A stretch of 64,000 bases of DNA. Source: Zhengella mangrovi. Lineage in GTDB: Bacteria; Pseudomonadota; Alphaproteobacteria; Rhizobiales; Rhizobiaceae. A program made the position numbers and the translations under genes. The notes beneath the pieces are model-generated. The model did no database searches and was not told where the DNA came from. It saw only the letters and a list, made by a program, of their open reading frames with translations. Location: positions 1 to 64,000 of the forward strand of contig NZ_PDVP01000003.1 in assembly GCF_002727065.1 (NCBI RefSeq). Direction: 5' to 3'. Position 1 is the first letter of the stretch; each line of letters opens with the position of its first letter. Positions 15,535-23,217 of the stretch are shown one piece after another.

Positions 15535-16557
15535 ATGATCCTGCACTACCTCGACGCCCGTTATGTCGGCGGCATCGAAACCCATGTCGAAACGATTGTC
15601 CGCGAGCAGCGCCGGACGGGTCACGATGCCCGCGTTCTCCTGCACGACGTCTACGAGGCCAGTCCTGCCCACGAGCGCTTTCTCGCCTCCGGACTGCCCG
15701 TGATCGTTGCCGGCGGATTCGCCGGCCTGTGCCGGTGGCTGCGCGTCATGGCCCCCGGCCTGCTCCACACCCATGGCTACAAGGCCGGCATCCTCGGCCG
15801 CCTCGGCGCCCGCGTCTCCGGTGTCCCGGTCGTGTCGACCTTTCATGCCGGCGAGCGGGCACCGGGCATGGTCGGCCTCTACCAGGCGATCGACGAGCAG
15901 ACGTCGTTCCTGGGAACCCGGCTGGCGGTATCCCGCGACATCGCACTCAATCTGCCGGGGCCCTCCACCCTGATCCGCAATTTCGTCACCCCGGCAGAAA
16001 GCCCCAGGCCGGAACCGCTGGAACCGGTCTTCCTGTTCGCTGGCCGCCTGTCGCCCGAAAAGGGGCCGGACCTGTTCCTGAAACTCGCGCAGATGCGCAG
16101 CGAGGCCGGCGACTGGCGCCTTCTGGGGGACGGCCCGATGCGCGAGGAACTGGTCCTGTCGCTCTCCAGCCCGGCGGTGATGGAGGGTTTCGCCATGAAC
16201 ATCACCCCTTGGCTGGAAAAGACGACCGCCCTGGTCATGACAAGCCGGAAGGAAGGCCTGCCCATGGCTGCCCTTGAAGCCATGGGGCTCGGCGTCCCCG
16301 TCATCGCGCCCGCCATCGGAGCACTGCCGGGCCTGATCCGCGACGGTGTGAACGGCTTTCTTTACCCGGCCGGCGACATGGATGCCGCGGCACGATGCCT
16401 GGATCGGCTGACGGCCTTGCCGCGGGACCGGCGCCAGGCCATGAGCGAAGACGCCATCGCGACAATTCGCGCGCACTACTCCCCGAAAACCGCCCTGCCC
16501 GCCATCATGCAGGCTTATCTCGACGCGGGCTATCGTCCGCGCGACAAGGCCGCCTGA
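15535..16557 (+). CDS. GT4 glycosyltransferase
   Basis: A 340-aa GT-B glycosyltransferase. The N-terminal half has the acceptor-side motif DARYVGGIETHV and LLHTHGYKAGILGRLGA. The C-terminal half has LFAGRLSPEKGPDLFL and TSRKEGLPMAALEAMGLGVPVI with the EX7E pair. The ATG at 15535 has GAGG 6 nt upstream; an in-frame TTG at 15523 overlaps the previous stop and is less likely. It is the last gene of the SypA-like operon and converges on the SypE-like gene with a 53-bp gap that shows no clear terminator. Confidence 0.87.
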   Translation: MILHYLDARYVGGIETHVETIVREQRRTGHDARVLLHDVYEASPAHERFLASGLPVIVAGGFAGLCRWLRVMAPGLLHTHGYKAGILGRLGARVSGVPVVSTFHAGERAPGMVGLYQAIDEQTSFLGTRLAVSRDIALNLPGPSTLIRNFVTPAESPRPEPLEPVFLFAGRLSPEKGPDLFLKLAQMRSEAGDWRLLGDGPMREELVLSLSSPAVMEGFAMNITPWLEKTTALVMTSRKEGLPMAALEAMGLGVPVIAPAIGALPGLIRDGVNGFLYPAGDMDAAARCLDRLTALPRDRRQAMSEDAIATIRAHYSPKTALPAIMQAYLDAGYRPRDKAA

Positions 16558-16610
16558 CGGGTTTCCGGCTCAGCGGCGCGCTGTCTCGCCTTGTCTTGCC
16601 TCGGCCGGCA

Positions 16611-18122
16611 TCAGTCCGCCTCGAAGAGCGCGAAGGTCCAGTCGTCCGCGGGCCGGGATCCGAAAGCCAGCCTTGCGGCCGCCTCGATGGTGTTCGCTGC
16701 GGCATCGAGGGGCATGGCACACGACCGCAACAGGGCGGTCGCAACCGCATCCGGCATGCCTTCGAGCGTGGCGCTGCTGGCCGGCGCGAGGCCGTCGGTC
16801 GCCACGAACAGACGCTCGCCCGGCTTCAGCCGAAGCACGCGCGGACGGGCATTGCATTCCGGCGTCAATCCGGGAAGGTTGCCCTCCAGCATGAACGGTG
16901 CGGCGCCATCGCTGGCAAGCAGAAGCGGCGACGGATGCCCGCCCGAGGCCAGTTCCAGCACGCCCCTGCCGACGACATCAATGACGATCACGGTCGCCAC
17001 GACCTTGCCGACAGCCGGATGGCTCAGCATCGCTTCGGACAGATCGTCCAGGCACTGGTCGGGACCGCGCCATTGCTCGCGCTTCTGGCCCGAGAGAAGA
17101 CCGCCCAGCATGGCGGACTGGAGCCGCGCGGGCATGCCATGCCCGGCGCAATCGGCCAGGACAAGGCGCTGGCGCGATCCGCATGCGAGGGTCTGTCGGC
17201 CAAGGTCGAGAAACGTGTCGCCGCCGCCGGCGCTGGCGCTGGCGCCGCGGGCAACGACGCGGCAGCCGGTCAGGCTCAACGGCTCCAGCGCCGCGATCAT
17301 CGGCTCCACCTCCCCGGTCAACTGGCGCACGGCCCTGACCGTATGGCCGCGATGCGCGGCGATGGCTTCCGATGCCCGCGCCCGCAGTTCCAGCGGGCGC
17401 ACCGGTTTCTGCATCACCGAGTGTATGCCGTGCCTCAGGCCGGTCTCGCGCGCCGCGCCGCTGTCATCTGCCGTGATGAAGATCACCGGCGTGTTGAGGT
17501 CCGGCACGGTATCCAGCAACGTCGCGACGTCACCGTCGCCAAGGTTGTAGTCGGCGACGATCAGGTCGAACTGGCTGTCTGCGATGATCGCCCGGGCTTC
17601 GGCCAGCGATCCCGCCGCGCTCACTTCGGCGATCTTGGACAGCAGCGCGATGTAGAGCCCGCGCGTCGCATCATCGTCCTCGATGACGAGAATGGCCGGC
17701 CGCCCGTGAGCGCCGAGCGACCGCGTGAATGTCCAGAGATTGCCATGGCGGCAGTCATAGGCCAGGTCGTCGGTGGACTGGCGCACCAGCCAGAGGCCAC
17801 GCCCGCCTTCGGCCATCGGGTCCATCGGCCCGATGCCGCAGGTCGTCCAGGCCCGCTCGAAACCGCTGAACGGCGATCCGTCGTCACGGAACTCGACCCT
17901 GAAGCGTCCGCCCTCCAGGTGAAGCTGGACGTCCATTTCTGTCGGCTTGCGCGATGCATGGCGAACCGCGTTGGTCGCGATCTCGGCAAATGCCAGCTCC
18001 AGCTCCTCCAGCGCCTGGCGGGCCTCGGTCTGCCGGAACGCCTCGCAATTGAACACCTGGCGCATGCGTGCGACCGTTTCCAGCGTTCCCTGCCCTTCCA
18101 TCCGCGCGATCAGCATGCTCAC
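16611..18122 (-). CDS. HATPase-REC-PP2C partner-switch regulator (SypE-like)
   Basis: The protein has 503 residues and three domains in the same order as V. fischeri SypE. Residues 1-135 are an RsbW-type HATPase kinase (N-box E47/N51, DDGSPF at 80-85, EGGRGLWLV at 105-113). Residues 143-260 are a receiver with D191 in IVADYNLGD. Residues about 280-503 are a SpoIIE/RsbU-type PP2C phosphatase with all metal-site motifs (GGGD, LADCAGHG, GGHPSP, ATDGLA, DDWTF). It can be expected to phosphorylate and dephosphorylate the STAS protein at 12061, with the receiver setting the balance. It starts at GTG 18122, overlapping the upstream stop, after GGGGAGGG; an ATG at 18116 is an alternative. Confidence 0.88.
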   Translation of the reverse strand: MSMLIARMEGQGTLETVARMRQVFNCEAFRQTEARQALEELELAFAEIATNAVRHASRKPTEMDVQLHLEGGRFRVEFRDDGSPFSGFERAWTTCGIGPMDPMAEGGRGLWLVRQSTDDLAYDCRHGNLWTFTRSLGAHGRPAILVIEDDDATRGLYIALLSKIAEVSAAGSLAEARAIIADSQFDLIVADYNLGDGDVATLLDTVPDLNTPVIFITADDSGAARETGLRHGIHSVMQKPVRPLELRARASEAIAAHRGHTVRAVRQLTGEVEPMIAALEPLSLTGCRVVARGASASAGGGDTFLDLGRQTLACGSRQRLVLADCAGHGMPARLQSAMLGGLLSGQKREQWRGPDQCLDDLSEAMLSHPAVGKVVATVIVIDVVGRGVLELASGGHPSPLLLASDGAAPFMLEGNLPGLTPECNARPRVLRLKPGERLFVATDGLAPASSATLEGMPDAVATALLRSCAMPLDAAANTIEAAARLAFGSRPADDWTFALFEAD

Positions 18123-19048
18123 GCCCTCCCCGGGTATCCGCCGGCCCTCAGCGCGGCGGCGAGCATTTCGTGCATGTTTCGGCGCGTCGGGTCCTGCAGC
18201 AGCGCGCCAAGGCGCCAGGACAGGGCCTTACCACGGCGACCGCATATCTGCGCCTGTTCCGCCTTTACGGCAGCCAGCCGGGCACGCGCCTGGCGCCGGG
18301 CGCCATGCGTCATGCCGGGATGATCGTAGCGGCGAAGGATACGCTCCATCGCGTCGATACGCGCACGCCGGTTCGAGGTCTCGCTTCCGGACCGGACCAG
18401 GTAGTTCGCGCCGATGCGCGTCGAGACGCCGACCGCTCCGCGTTCCGCCAGGCGCAACCACAGGTCCCAATCCTCCGCCGACGGCAGATCTTCCGCAAAT
18501 CCGTTTGCATTTCGCAAGATTTCGCGTTTCGCAACGACGGTGGACGTCCCCGCCAGGTTGCAGCCGAGCAGGCGCGGGAGCGGATCTTCCAGCAAGTGGA
18601 ACGCTGTATCGGACCGGGCCATGAACGCCGGCTTCCAGTATTCGAAGGCCGTTCCGAGCGACCGCCCGGTCACATCGAGATGGCGGTAATCGGTAAAGGT
18701 GAACGCGACCTCCGGATGAGCACGATGGAAAGCGATATCCCGATCGAGCTTGCCGTCGAGCCATTGATCGTCGGCATCGAGAAAACCGATCAGGTCCGAT
18801 TGTGCCTTTTCAATCAGGAGGTTGCGTGCACGCGCTGGCCCAAGGCCTCCCCCTTGGAAAACCCGAAGCCAGGGGCGGGTCCGCTGCGCGGTCGCGAGCC
18901 ACTCAGCCGTTCCGTCGGTCGATCCGTCGTCCAGGAGCAGCACCTCGACCGGCTCGACCGCCTGCGCCTCCACCGAAGCGATGGCAGCCGGCAGGAAGGC
19001 CGCCGCGTTGTAGGCGGGAATGACGACCGAGCAGAGCGGCTTGGACAT
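18119..19048 (-). CDS. GT2 glycosyltransferase
   Basis: A 309-aa inverting GT-A enzyme: SVVIPAYNAAAFL at the N-terminus, LLLDDGSTDGTAEW, then FLDADDQWLDG carrying the DxD metal site and AEDWDLWLRL as the catalytic-base region. The basic C-terminal helix probably lies on the membrane. The ATG at 19048 has GGAG 10 nt upstream; a longer frame extends to 19513 antisense to the next gene and is rejected. Its stop overlaps the start of the SypE-like gene, so glycosyltransferase and regulator are made together. No sigma-54 site is seen in front of it, so it may be expressed constitutively. Confidence 0.87.
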   Translation of the reverse strand: MSKPLCSVVIPAYNAAAFLPAAIASVEAQAVEPVEVLLLDDGSTDGTAEWLATAQRTRPWLRVFQGGGLGPARARNLLIEKAQSDLIGFLDADDQWLDGKLDRDIAFHRAHPEVAFTFTDYRHLDVTGRSLGTAFEYWKPAFMARSDTAFHLLEDPLPRLLGCNLAGTSTVVAKREILRNANGFAEDLPSAEDWDLWLRLAERGAVGVSTRIGANYLVRSGSETSNRRARIDAMERILRRYDHPGMTHGARRQARARLAAVKAEQAQICGRRGKALSWRLGALLQDPTRRNMHEMLAAALRAGGYPGRA

Positions 19049-19077
19049 TTTCGATATCTCCACGGTTTGAAATTGGC

Positions 19078-19095
19078 AATGCCGCAGGCGGCATT
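19078..19095. repeat. 18-bp palindrome beside a sigma-54 promoter
   Basis: AATGCCGC and GCGGCATT are perfect complements separated by 2 nt and directly abut the -24 box at 19096. It lies between the divergent genes at 19048 and 19144. It could be an operator for either side. It is too close to the -24 box to be a normal enhancer site. Confidence 0.4.
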
Positions 19096-19111
19096 TGGCA
19101 TCGCCCTTGCA
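19096..19111 (+). promoter_or_regulatory. Sigma-54 promoter for the flippase/polymerase operon
   Basis: TGGCATCGCCCTTGCA matches the consensus TGGCAYRNNNNTTGCW with one mismatch (C for R), keeping GG and GC at the required spacing. The predicted start is about 19122, a 22-nt leader before the ATG at 19144. Confidence 0.65.
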
Positions 19112-19143
19112 AAGCGGGTGCCGAGTGCAAACCGGGGAACCCC

Positions 19144-20304
19144 ATGAAGACGATCGCCTACGTCCTGACCGATTTTCCGGTCCTGTCCGAAACCTTTGTC
19201 GGAAACGAAATCCGCGCCATGCAGGCCCACGGCCATCGCGTCGTCCCCTTCGTCTTCCACTTGCGGGATGGGCCGGCCCAGCCGGCGGACCGGGAGATCG
19301 CGGCCAGGGCTCACACGATAGGGCGCATTGCCGTTTCGGCCGCCTTCCGCGTGGCCCCTCTGGCCTGGCGCAGCCTGTCGCTCGTCTGCCGGCAGAAACG
19401 CCTGCCCCGCCGGTCCCTTCTTTGGACCGGCATGAAACTGGCCGGCGCGATCCGCGACGCGAAATGCGATCATATCCACGCTCATTTCGCCGGCGGCGCC
19501 GCGGCCCATGCACTCGTTGCCGGGCGGATCACGGACCTGCCCGTCAGCTTCACCTGCCATGGCCACGACATTTATGCCGAGCCGGAAGACCTGGAAATCA
19601 AGCTCGCCGAGGCCGACCGGGTGGTCGCCGTGTGCCGGGACATGGAAGACGACCTGAAACAGATCGCTCCGAACGCCGCTATCAGCGGGATTCCCTGCGG
19701 AACCGATACCACCCGTTTCGAACCGCGCCCCGAGACCGAGCACGACAACGGGCGGTTTCTCTTCATCGGCCGCCTCGTCGGCCAGAAGGGCATCGACGAC
19801 CTGTTGCGCGCGCTCCGGCTGCTGGAACGCACGGTTCCCATCCGCCTCGACATCGTCGGTGAAGGCCCCCTGCACGAGACGGTATCGCGCGAGACGGAGT
19901 TCATCAACCAGCGCGGATTTCACGAAATCCGGCTGCTGGGACAACGCAACGCGGACTGGCTTCAGGCCGAGGGACCGCGCTATCGCGGTGTCGTCCTTCC
20001 CTTCAAGACCGCTGCCGACGGCAGCCGGGACACCGGCCCGCTGGTGGTCAAGGAGGCCATGGCCCTGGGCCTGCCGGTGGTCTCCACGGCCTTCATGGGG
20101 GTCAAGGAAACGGTTACGGAAGAAACGGGATTCCTCGTGCCGCCGGCCAGCCCGGACGCCCTCGCCTGCGCCATGGCGCAACTGGCGACCATGCCGGACG
20201 AACACCGTCGCCAGATGGGCCAGGCCGGCCGGAAGCGCGTTTGCGAACACTTCACGCTGGCCGCGCAGGCCCGCGCCCTGTCGGGTATGGTCGAGGCCGC
20301 CTGA
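19144..20304 (+). CDS. GT4 glycosyltransferase (WcaL-like)
   Basis: A 386-aa GT-B enzyme resembling colanic-acid WcaL-type transferases: LTDFPVLSETFVGNEIRAM at the start, HIHAHFAGGAAAHAL, FTCHGHDIYAEPEDL, then FIGRLVGQKGIDDLL and a C-terminal TGPLVVKEAMALGLPVVST donor block. It begins a seven-gene plus-strand run (to 26871) with almost no gaps: flippase, polymerase, glmS, acetyltransferase and another glycosyltransferase follow. The run has the sigma-54-like promoter at 19096 in front of it. Confidence 0.88.
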   Translation: MKTIAYVLTDFPVLSETFVGNEIRAMQAHGHRVVPFVFHLRDGPAQPADREIAARAHTIGRIAVSAAFRVAPLAWRSLSLVCRQKRLPRRSLLWTGMKLAGAIRDAKCDHIHAHFAGGAAAHALVAGRITDLPVSFTCHGHDIYAEPEDLEIKLAEADRVVAVCRDMEDDLKQIAPNAAISGIPCGTDTTRFEPRPETEHDNGRFLFIGRLVGQKGIDDLLRALRLLERTVPIRLDIVGEGPLHETVSRETEFINQRGFHEIRLLGQRNADWLQAEGPRYRGVVLPFKTAADGSRDTGPLVVKEAMALGLPVVSTAFMGVKETVTEETGFLVPPASPDALACAMAQLATMPDEHRRQMGQAGRKRVCEHFTLAAQARALSGMVEAA

Positions 20305-20307
20305 GCC

Positions 20308-21720
20308 ATGCGCCTCACCGGTCCGCTCGCCAGCTTTTTCGTCTACGGGATTGCCATCGTCCTGATGAAGGGCTTCTCGCTGATCACCATACCGCTTCTC
20401 GCCTGGAAGCTCCCGCCAGCTGACTTCGGCGAACTCGACCTGTCAGCAAGCATTGTCGAGTTCGTCGCTCTTTTCTCCGCGCTCGGCATGACCGAACTTG
20501 TCTACCGCTTCTGCGCCGGCGAAACGCCGGAAGAGCGCCGCTCCCTGTCGGAACTGGCGGGGACAGGCGCGATTGCCATCGCAATCCTGTTGCTGCTGGT
20601 GCAGGCGCTGGCGGACCCGCTGCGCCAATGGTCGTCCCTGTCCGTTTCGCCCGTGGCGTTTCGCCTGGCGCTCGCCGGCGCCGGCATCACCGCTCTCATC
20701 GAGACACCGCTTGCCTGGCTGCGCCTGCGTGACCGGCCGCTGGCCTTCCTCGGCTTCATCCTGCTGCGCGCCGTGGCGCAGATCGCGCTCGTCTGGACGG
20801 TTCTCGGGCTTGGAATGGGGGCCTCCGGGGTTCTTGCCGCCAACGCGTCGATCGACCTCCTGGTGGCCATGGTTCTGGTCACCGCTTTCCTCCGCGAAAA
20901 CGGCATGGCAATGTCCCCGGTGATGCTGCGCCGCATTGCCGCTTATGGCCTGCCCATCGTCCTGTCCGGCCTGTGCATGTTTGCCCTTGGCGCGGCAGAC
21001 CGCTGGTTCATCGCCGGTGCCGTGACCCGCGCTGACATGGCGCAATACGCCATCGCCGCCAAGCTCGCCCTCGCCACGGCCCTCGTCGTCCAGCCCTTCG
21101 GCCTGTGGTGGTACCCGCGCCGGCTTGCCATGCTTGCCCGCCCGGGTGGGCAGGAGGCCAATGCCAACGCCTGGCTGGCCGGCCTGGCCATACTGTCGGG
21201 TGGCGCGGTCGCGGTTCACCTCGCCATGCCCGCCTTCGTGCGGATGGCCTTGCCGCACTCCTACGCCGCCTCCCTCCATTGGCTCCCCTGGCTGATCGGC
21301 GTGATCGCCTTGAACGAACTGGTCAGCCTGTCCAACGCCGGCGCCTACATGCGCGCGAACACGCTGGCCGTGCTTGCCGTCAACGGGGCGGCGGCGGCGC
21401 TGGCCATTGCCGCCTATGCCCTGCTCATCCCGGCCTGGGGTCTCGCCGGCGCGATCGCCGCGACCTGGATCGCGCAGGCTTTCCGGCTGGCGGCCTTCAT
21501 CGTCCTGTCGCGCCGCGAAGCGCCGGTCCCGCTGGTCTCGAAATCCGCCGTCATGATCGTGTCCGCCGCGGCATGGCCGGCCATCCTGCTTCCCGCCGAC
21601 GCCGGACTGGCATTGACCGCGACCGCCGTCCTCGCTGCACCGACACTGGCTTTCCTGGCCCTTGCCGTCTCGAGGCCCGGCCTGCTTCGCCGGGTGCATG
21701 TCCATGCGCTCCGTGCATGA
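20308..21720 (+). CDS. Wzx-type polysaccharide flippase (MOP superfamily)
   Basis: A 470-aa integral membrane protein with about 12 hydrophobic segments, opening FFVYGIAIVLMKGFSLITIPLL, the N-terminal signature of oligosaccharide flippases. It should move undecaprenyl-linked repeat units from the cytoplasmic to the periplasmic face, before polymerisation. It starts 3 bp after the previous stop. Its 3' end overlaps the polymerase start by about 20 bp. It is the counterpart of SypK in the syp locus. Confidence 0.85.
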   Translation: MRLTGPLASFFVYGIAIVLMKGFSLITIPLLAWKLPPADFGELDLSASIVEFVALFSALGMTELVYRFCAGETPEERRSLSELAGTGAIAIAILLLLVQALADPLRQWSSLSVSPVAFRLALAGAGITALIETPLAWLRLRDRPLAFLGFILLRAVAQIALVWTVLGLGMGASGVLAANASIDLLVAMVLVTAFLRENGMAMSPVMLRRIAAYGLPIVLSGLCMFALGAADRWFIAGAVTRADMAQYAIAAKLALATALVVQPFGLWWYPRRLAMLARPGGQEANANAWLAGLAILSGGAVAVHLAMPAFVRMALPHSYAASLHWLPWLIGVIALNELVSLSNAGAYMRANTLAVLAVNGAAAALAIAAYALLIPAWGLAGAIAATWIAQAFRLAAFIVLSRREAPVPLVSKSAVMIVSAAAWPAILLPADAGLALTATAVLAAPTLAFLALAVSRPGLLRRVHVHALRA

Positions 21721-23215
21721 CCTGCGCCCGCGGGTGCACCTGCCGGACGGCCTGAGCGCCAGGGGCCTGGCGGTCGGCCTGGGCCTGGCGTTCGTTTCCG
21801 TGCTGCCGACCCTGGCGATATCGCACCCCGCGCTGGTGCTTCCGCTGGCCGCCGCGCCGCTCGGCCTCATCATCATGATGCGCATTCCGGTCTGGCTGGT
21901 CCTGGGCTTTGTCGCCTTCACCTTCTTCCGGCTTCACGAGGCTTTTCCCTTCCTGCTTCCGTTCCGTATCCCGCAACTTCTGGCGCTGCCGACGCTGCTG
22001 GTGCTCGTCTGGCATATCGGCGTCATGAAGAAGATCCGGCCCTTCTGGGGCGGACAACTGACCGCCTTCGCCATCTTCTTCGCCCTCGTCACCATCGGCC
22101 TGCCCTTCGCCTCGAACCCTGGCATCGCCATCGCCTACTGGAGCGGCGCCTATGTGAAGATCGCCATCATGACGATTTCCATCGCCTGGTTGTTGCGCAA
22201 CCCGTCCGATTTCCAGCTTGCTGCCCGCGTCATCGTCGTTTCCGGAGTGGCCGTTTCCATCGTCGCCATCTCCAACAAGCTGGCCGGCATCGGTCTTGTC
22301 GAAGGCTCCCGCGTCACCATCGGACGCGAGATCGGCTCCGTGCTGGGCGACCCGAACGACCTGTCCCTGGTTCTCACCTTTCCGCTTTCCTTCGCCGTTT
22401 CCATGGCAACGGCCCGTGGCGGCTGGGTGAACAGGATCCTCGGCGGCCTTGGCAGCGCCCTGATCATCTGGGCGGTAATCTGCACCCAGAGCCGGGGCGG
22501 TCTTCTCGGCATCGTCGCCGTCTTCGGGGTTACCGGCCTGCGCATCATCCGCTCCAAGGTCGTCCTCGGCGGAATTGGCGGCCTCGGCCTGCTGGTGCTG
22601 TTCGCAGCCGCCGGCATATCCGACCGGTCGTCGGGCGGCGCGGCCGAGGACGGCATCGATGAAAGCGCCATGGGGCGCATCTGGGCCTGGACGGCAGCCT
22701 TCAACATGTCCATGGCACGGCCGCTGAACGGCGTCGGCCTCGACAATTTCATTCCCAATTTCTGGCTCTATACGCCCCACTGGACCGGGTTCAACAAGGC
22801 CGTCCACTCCACATGGTTCGGTGTTCTCGCCGAAACCGGCTGGCCTGGCTTCTTCACCTTCGTCGCCATGATCATCGCCACGGCCCGCGTCGCATTCCGC
22901 GCCTCCCGCATCCTTCGGCGCGAGAATGCGCCCATGCCGGTACAGGTCGCGGCCTTCTCCGTCACCTCCGGGATTGCAGGCTTCTGCGTGTCGGGCACCT
23001 TCCTGACCCAGGGCTTCACCTGGCCGGTCTACATCCTGCTGGCGATCGCCTCGGCCGCTTCCCACTTTGCGAAAACCTTTGCAGATGGCGAAGAGCAACC
23101 GGCCCCCAAGCCGCAAATCCGCATCGTCAACCGGCTTCCGGAGCCCGTTTCGGCTGGCACGCTTCCTGCTCGTCACCCGGAAGACAGAGCGACCGAACCC
23201 GGGAAAGGATCCTGA
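21698..23215 (+). CDS. Wzy/O-antigen-ligase-like polymerase
   Basis: A 505-aa protein with about 10 transmembrane segments and the large periplasmic loop of the Wzy_C/O-antigen ligase family. The loop contains TQSRGGLLGI before it and AMGRIWAWTAAFNMSMARPLNGVGLDNF within it; the Arg and GxG/Asn positions are the family's conserved ones. It should join repeat units in the periplasm (SypL counterpart). Two ATGs, 21698 and 21704, are possible, both inside the flippase gene; an upstream TTG at 21662 is unlikely. The C-terminal 50 residues are cytoplasmic and Pro/Arg-rich. Confidence 0.82.
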   Translation: MSMRSVHDLRPRVHLPDGLSARGLAVGLGLAFVSVLPTLAISHPALVLPLAAAPLGLIIMMRIPVWLVLGFVAFTFFRLHEAFPFLLPFRIPQLLALPTLLVLVWHIGVMKKIRPFWGGQLTAFAIFFALVTIGLPFASNPGIAIAYWSGAYVKIAIMTISIAWLLRNPSDFQLAARVIVVSGVAVSIVAISNKLAGIGLVEGSRVTIGREIGSVLGDPNDLSLVLTFPLSFAVSMATARGGWVNRILGGLGSALIIWAVICTQSRGGLLGIVAVFGVTGLRIIRSKVVLGGIGGLGLLVLFAAAGISDRSSGGAAEDGIDESAMGRIWAWTAAFNMSMARPLNGVGLDNFIPNFWLYTPHWTGFNKAVHSTWFGVLAETGWPGFFTFVAMIIATARVAFRASRILRRENAPMPVQVAAFSVTSGIAGFCVSGTFLTQGFTWPVYILLAIASAASHFAKTFADGEEQPAPKPQIRIVNRLPEPVSAGTLPARHPEDRATEPGKGS

Positions 23216-23217
23216 CC

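Noticed and set aside
19049-19095. A sigma-54 promoter for the minus-strand GT2 and SypE-like operon
   Set aside because: The best candidate has GG at -24 but TT where the essential GC of -12 should be.
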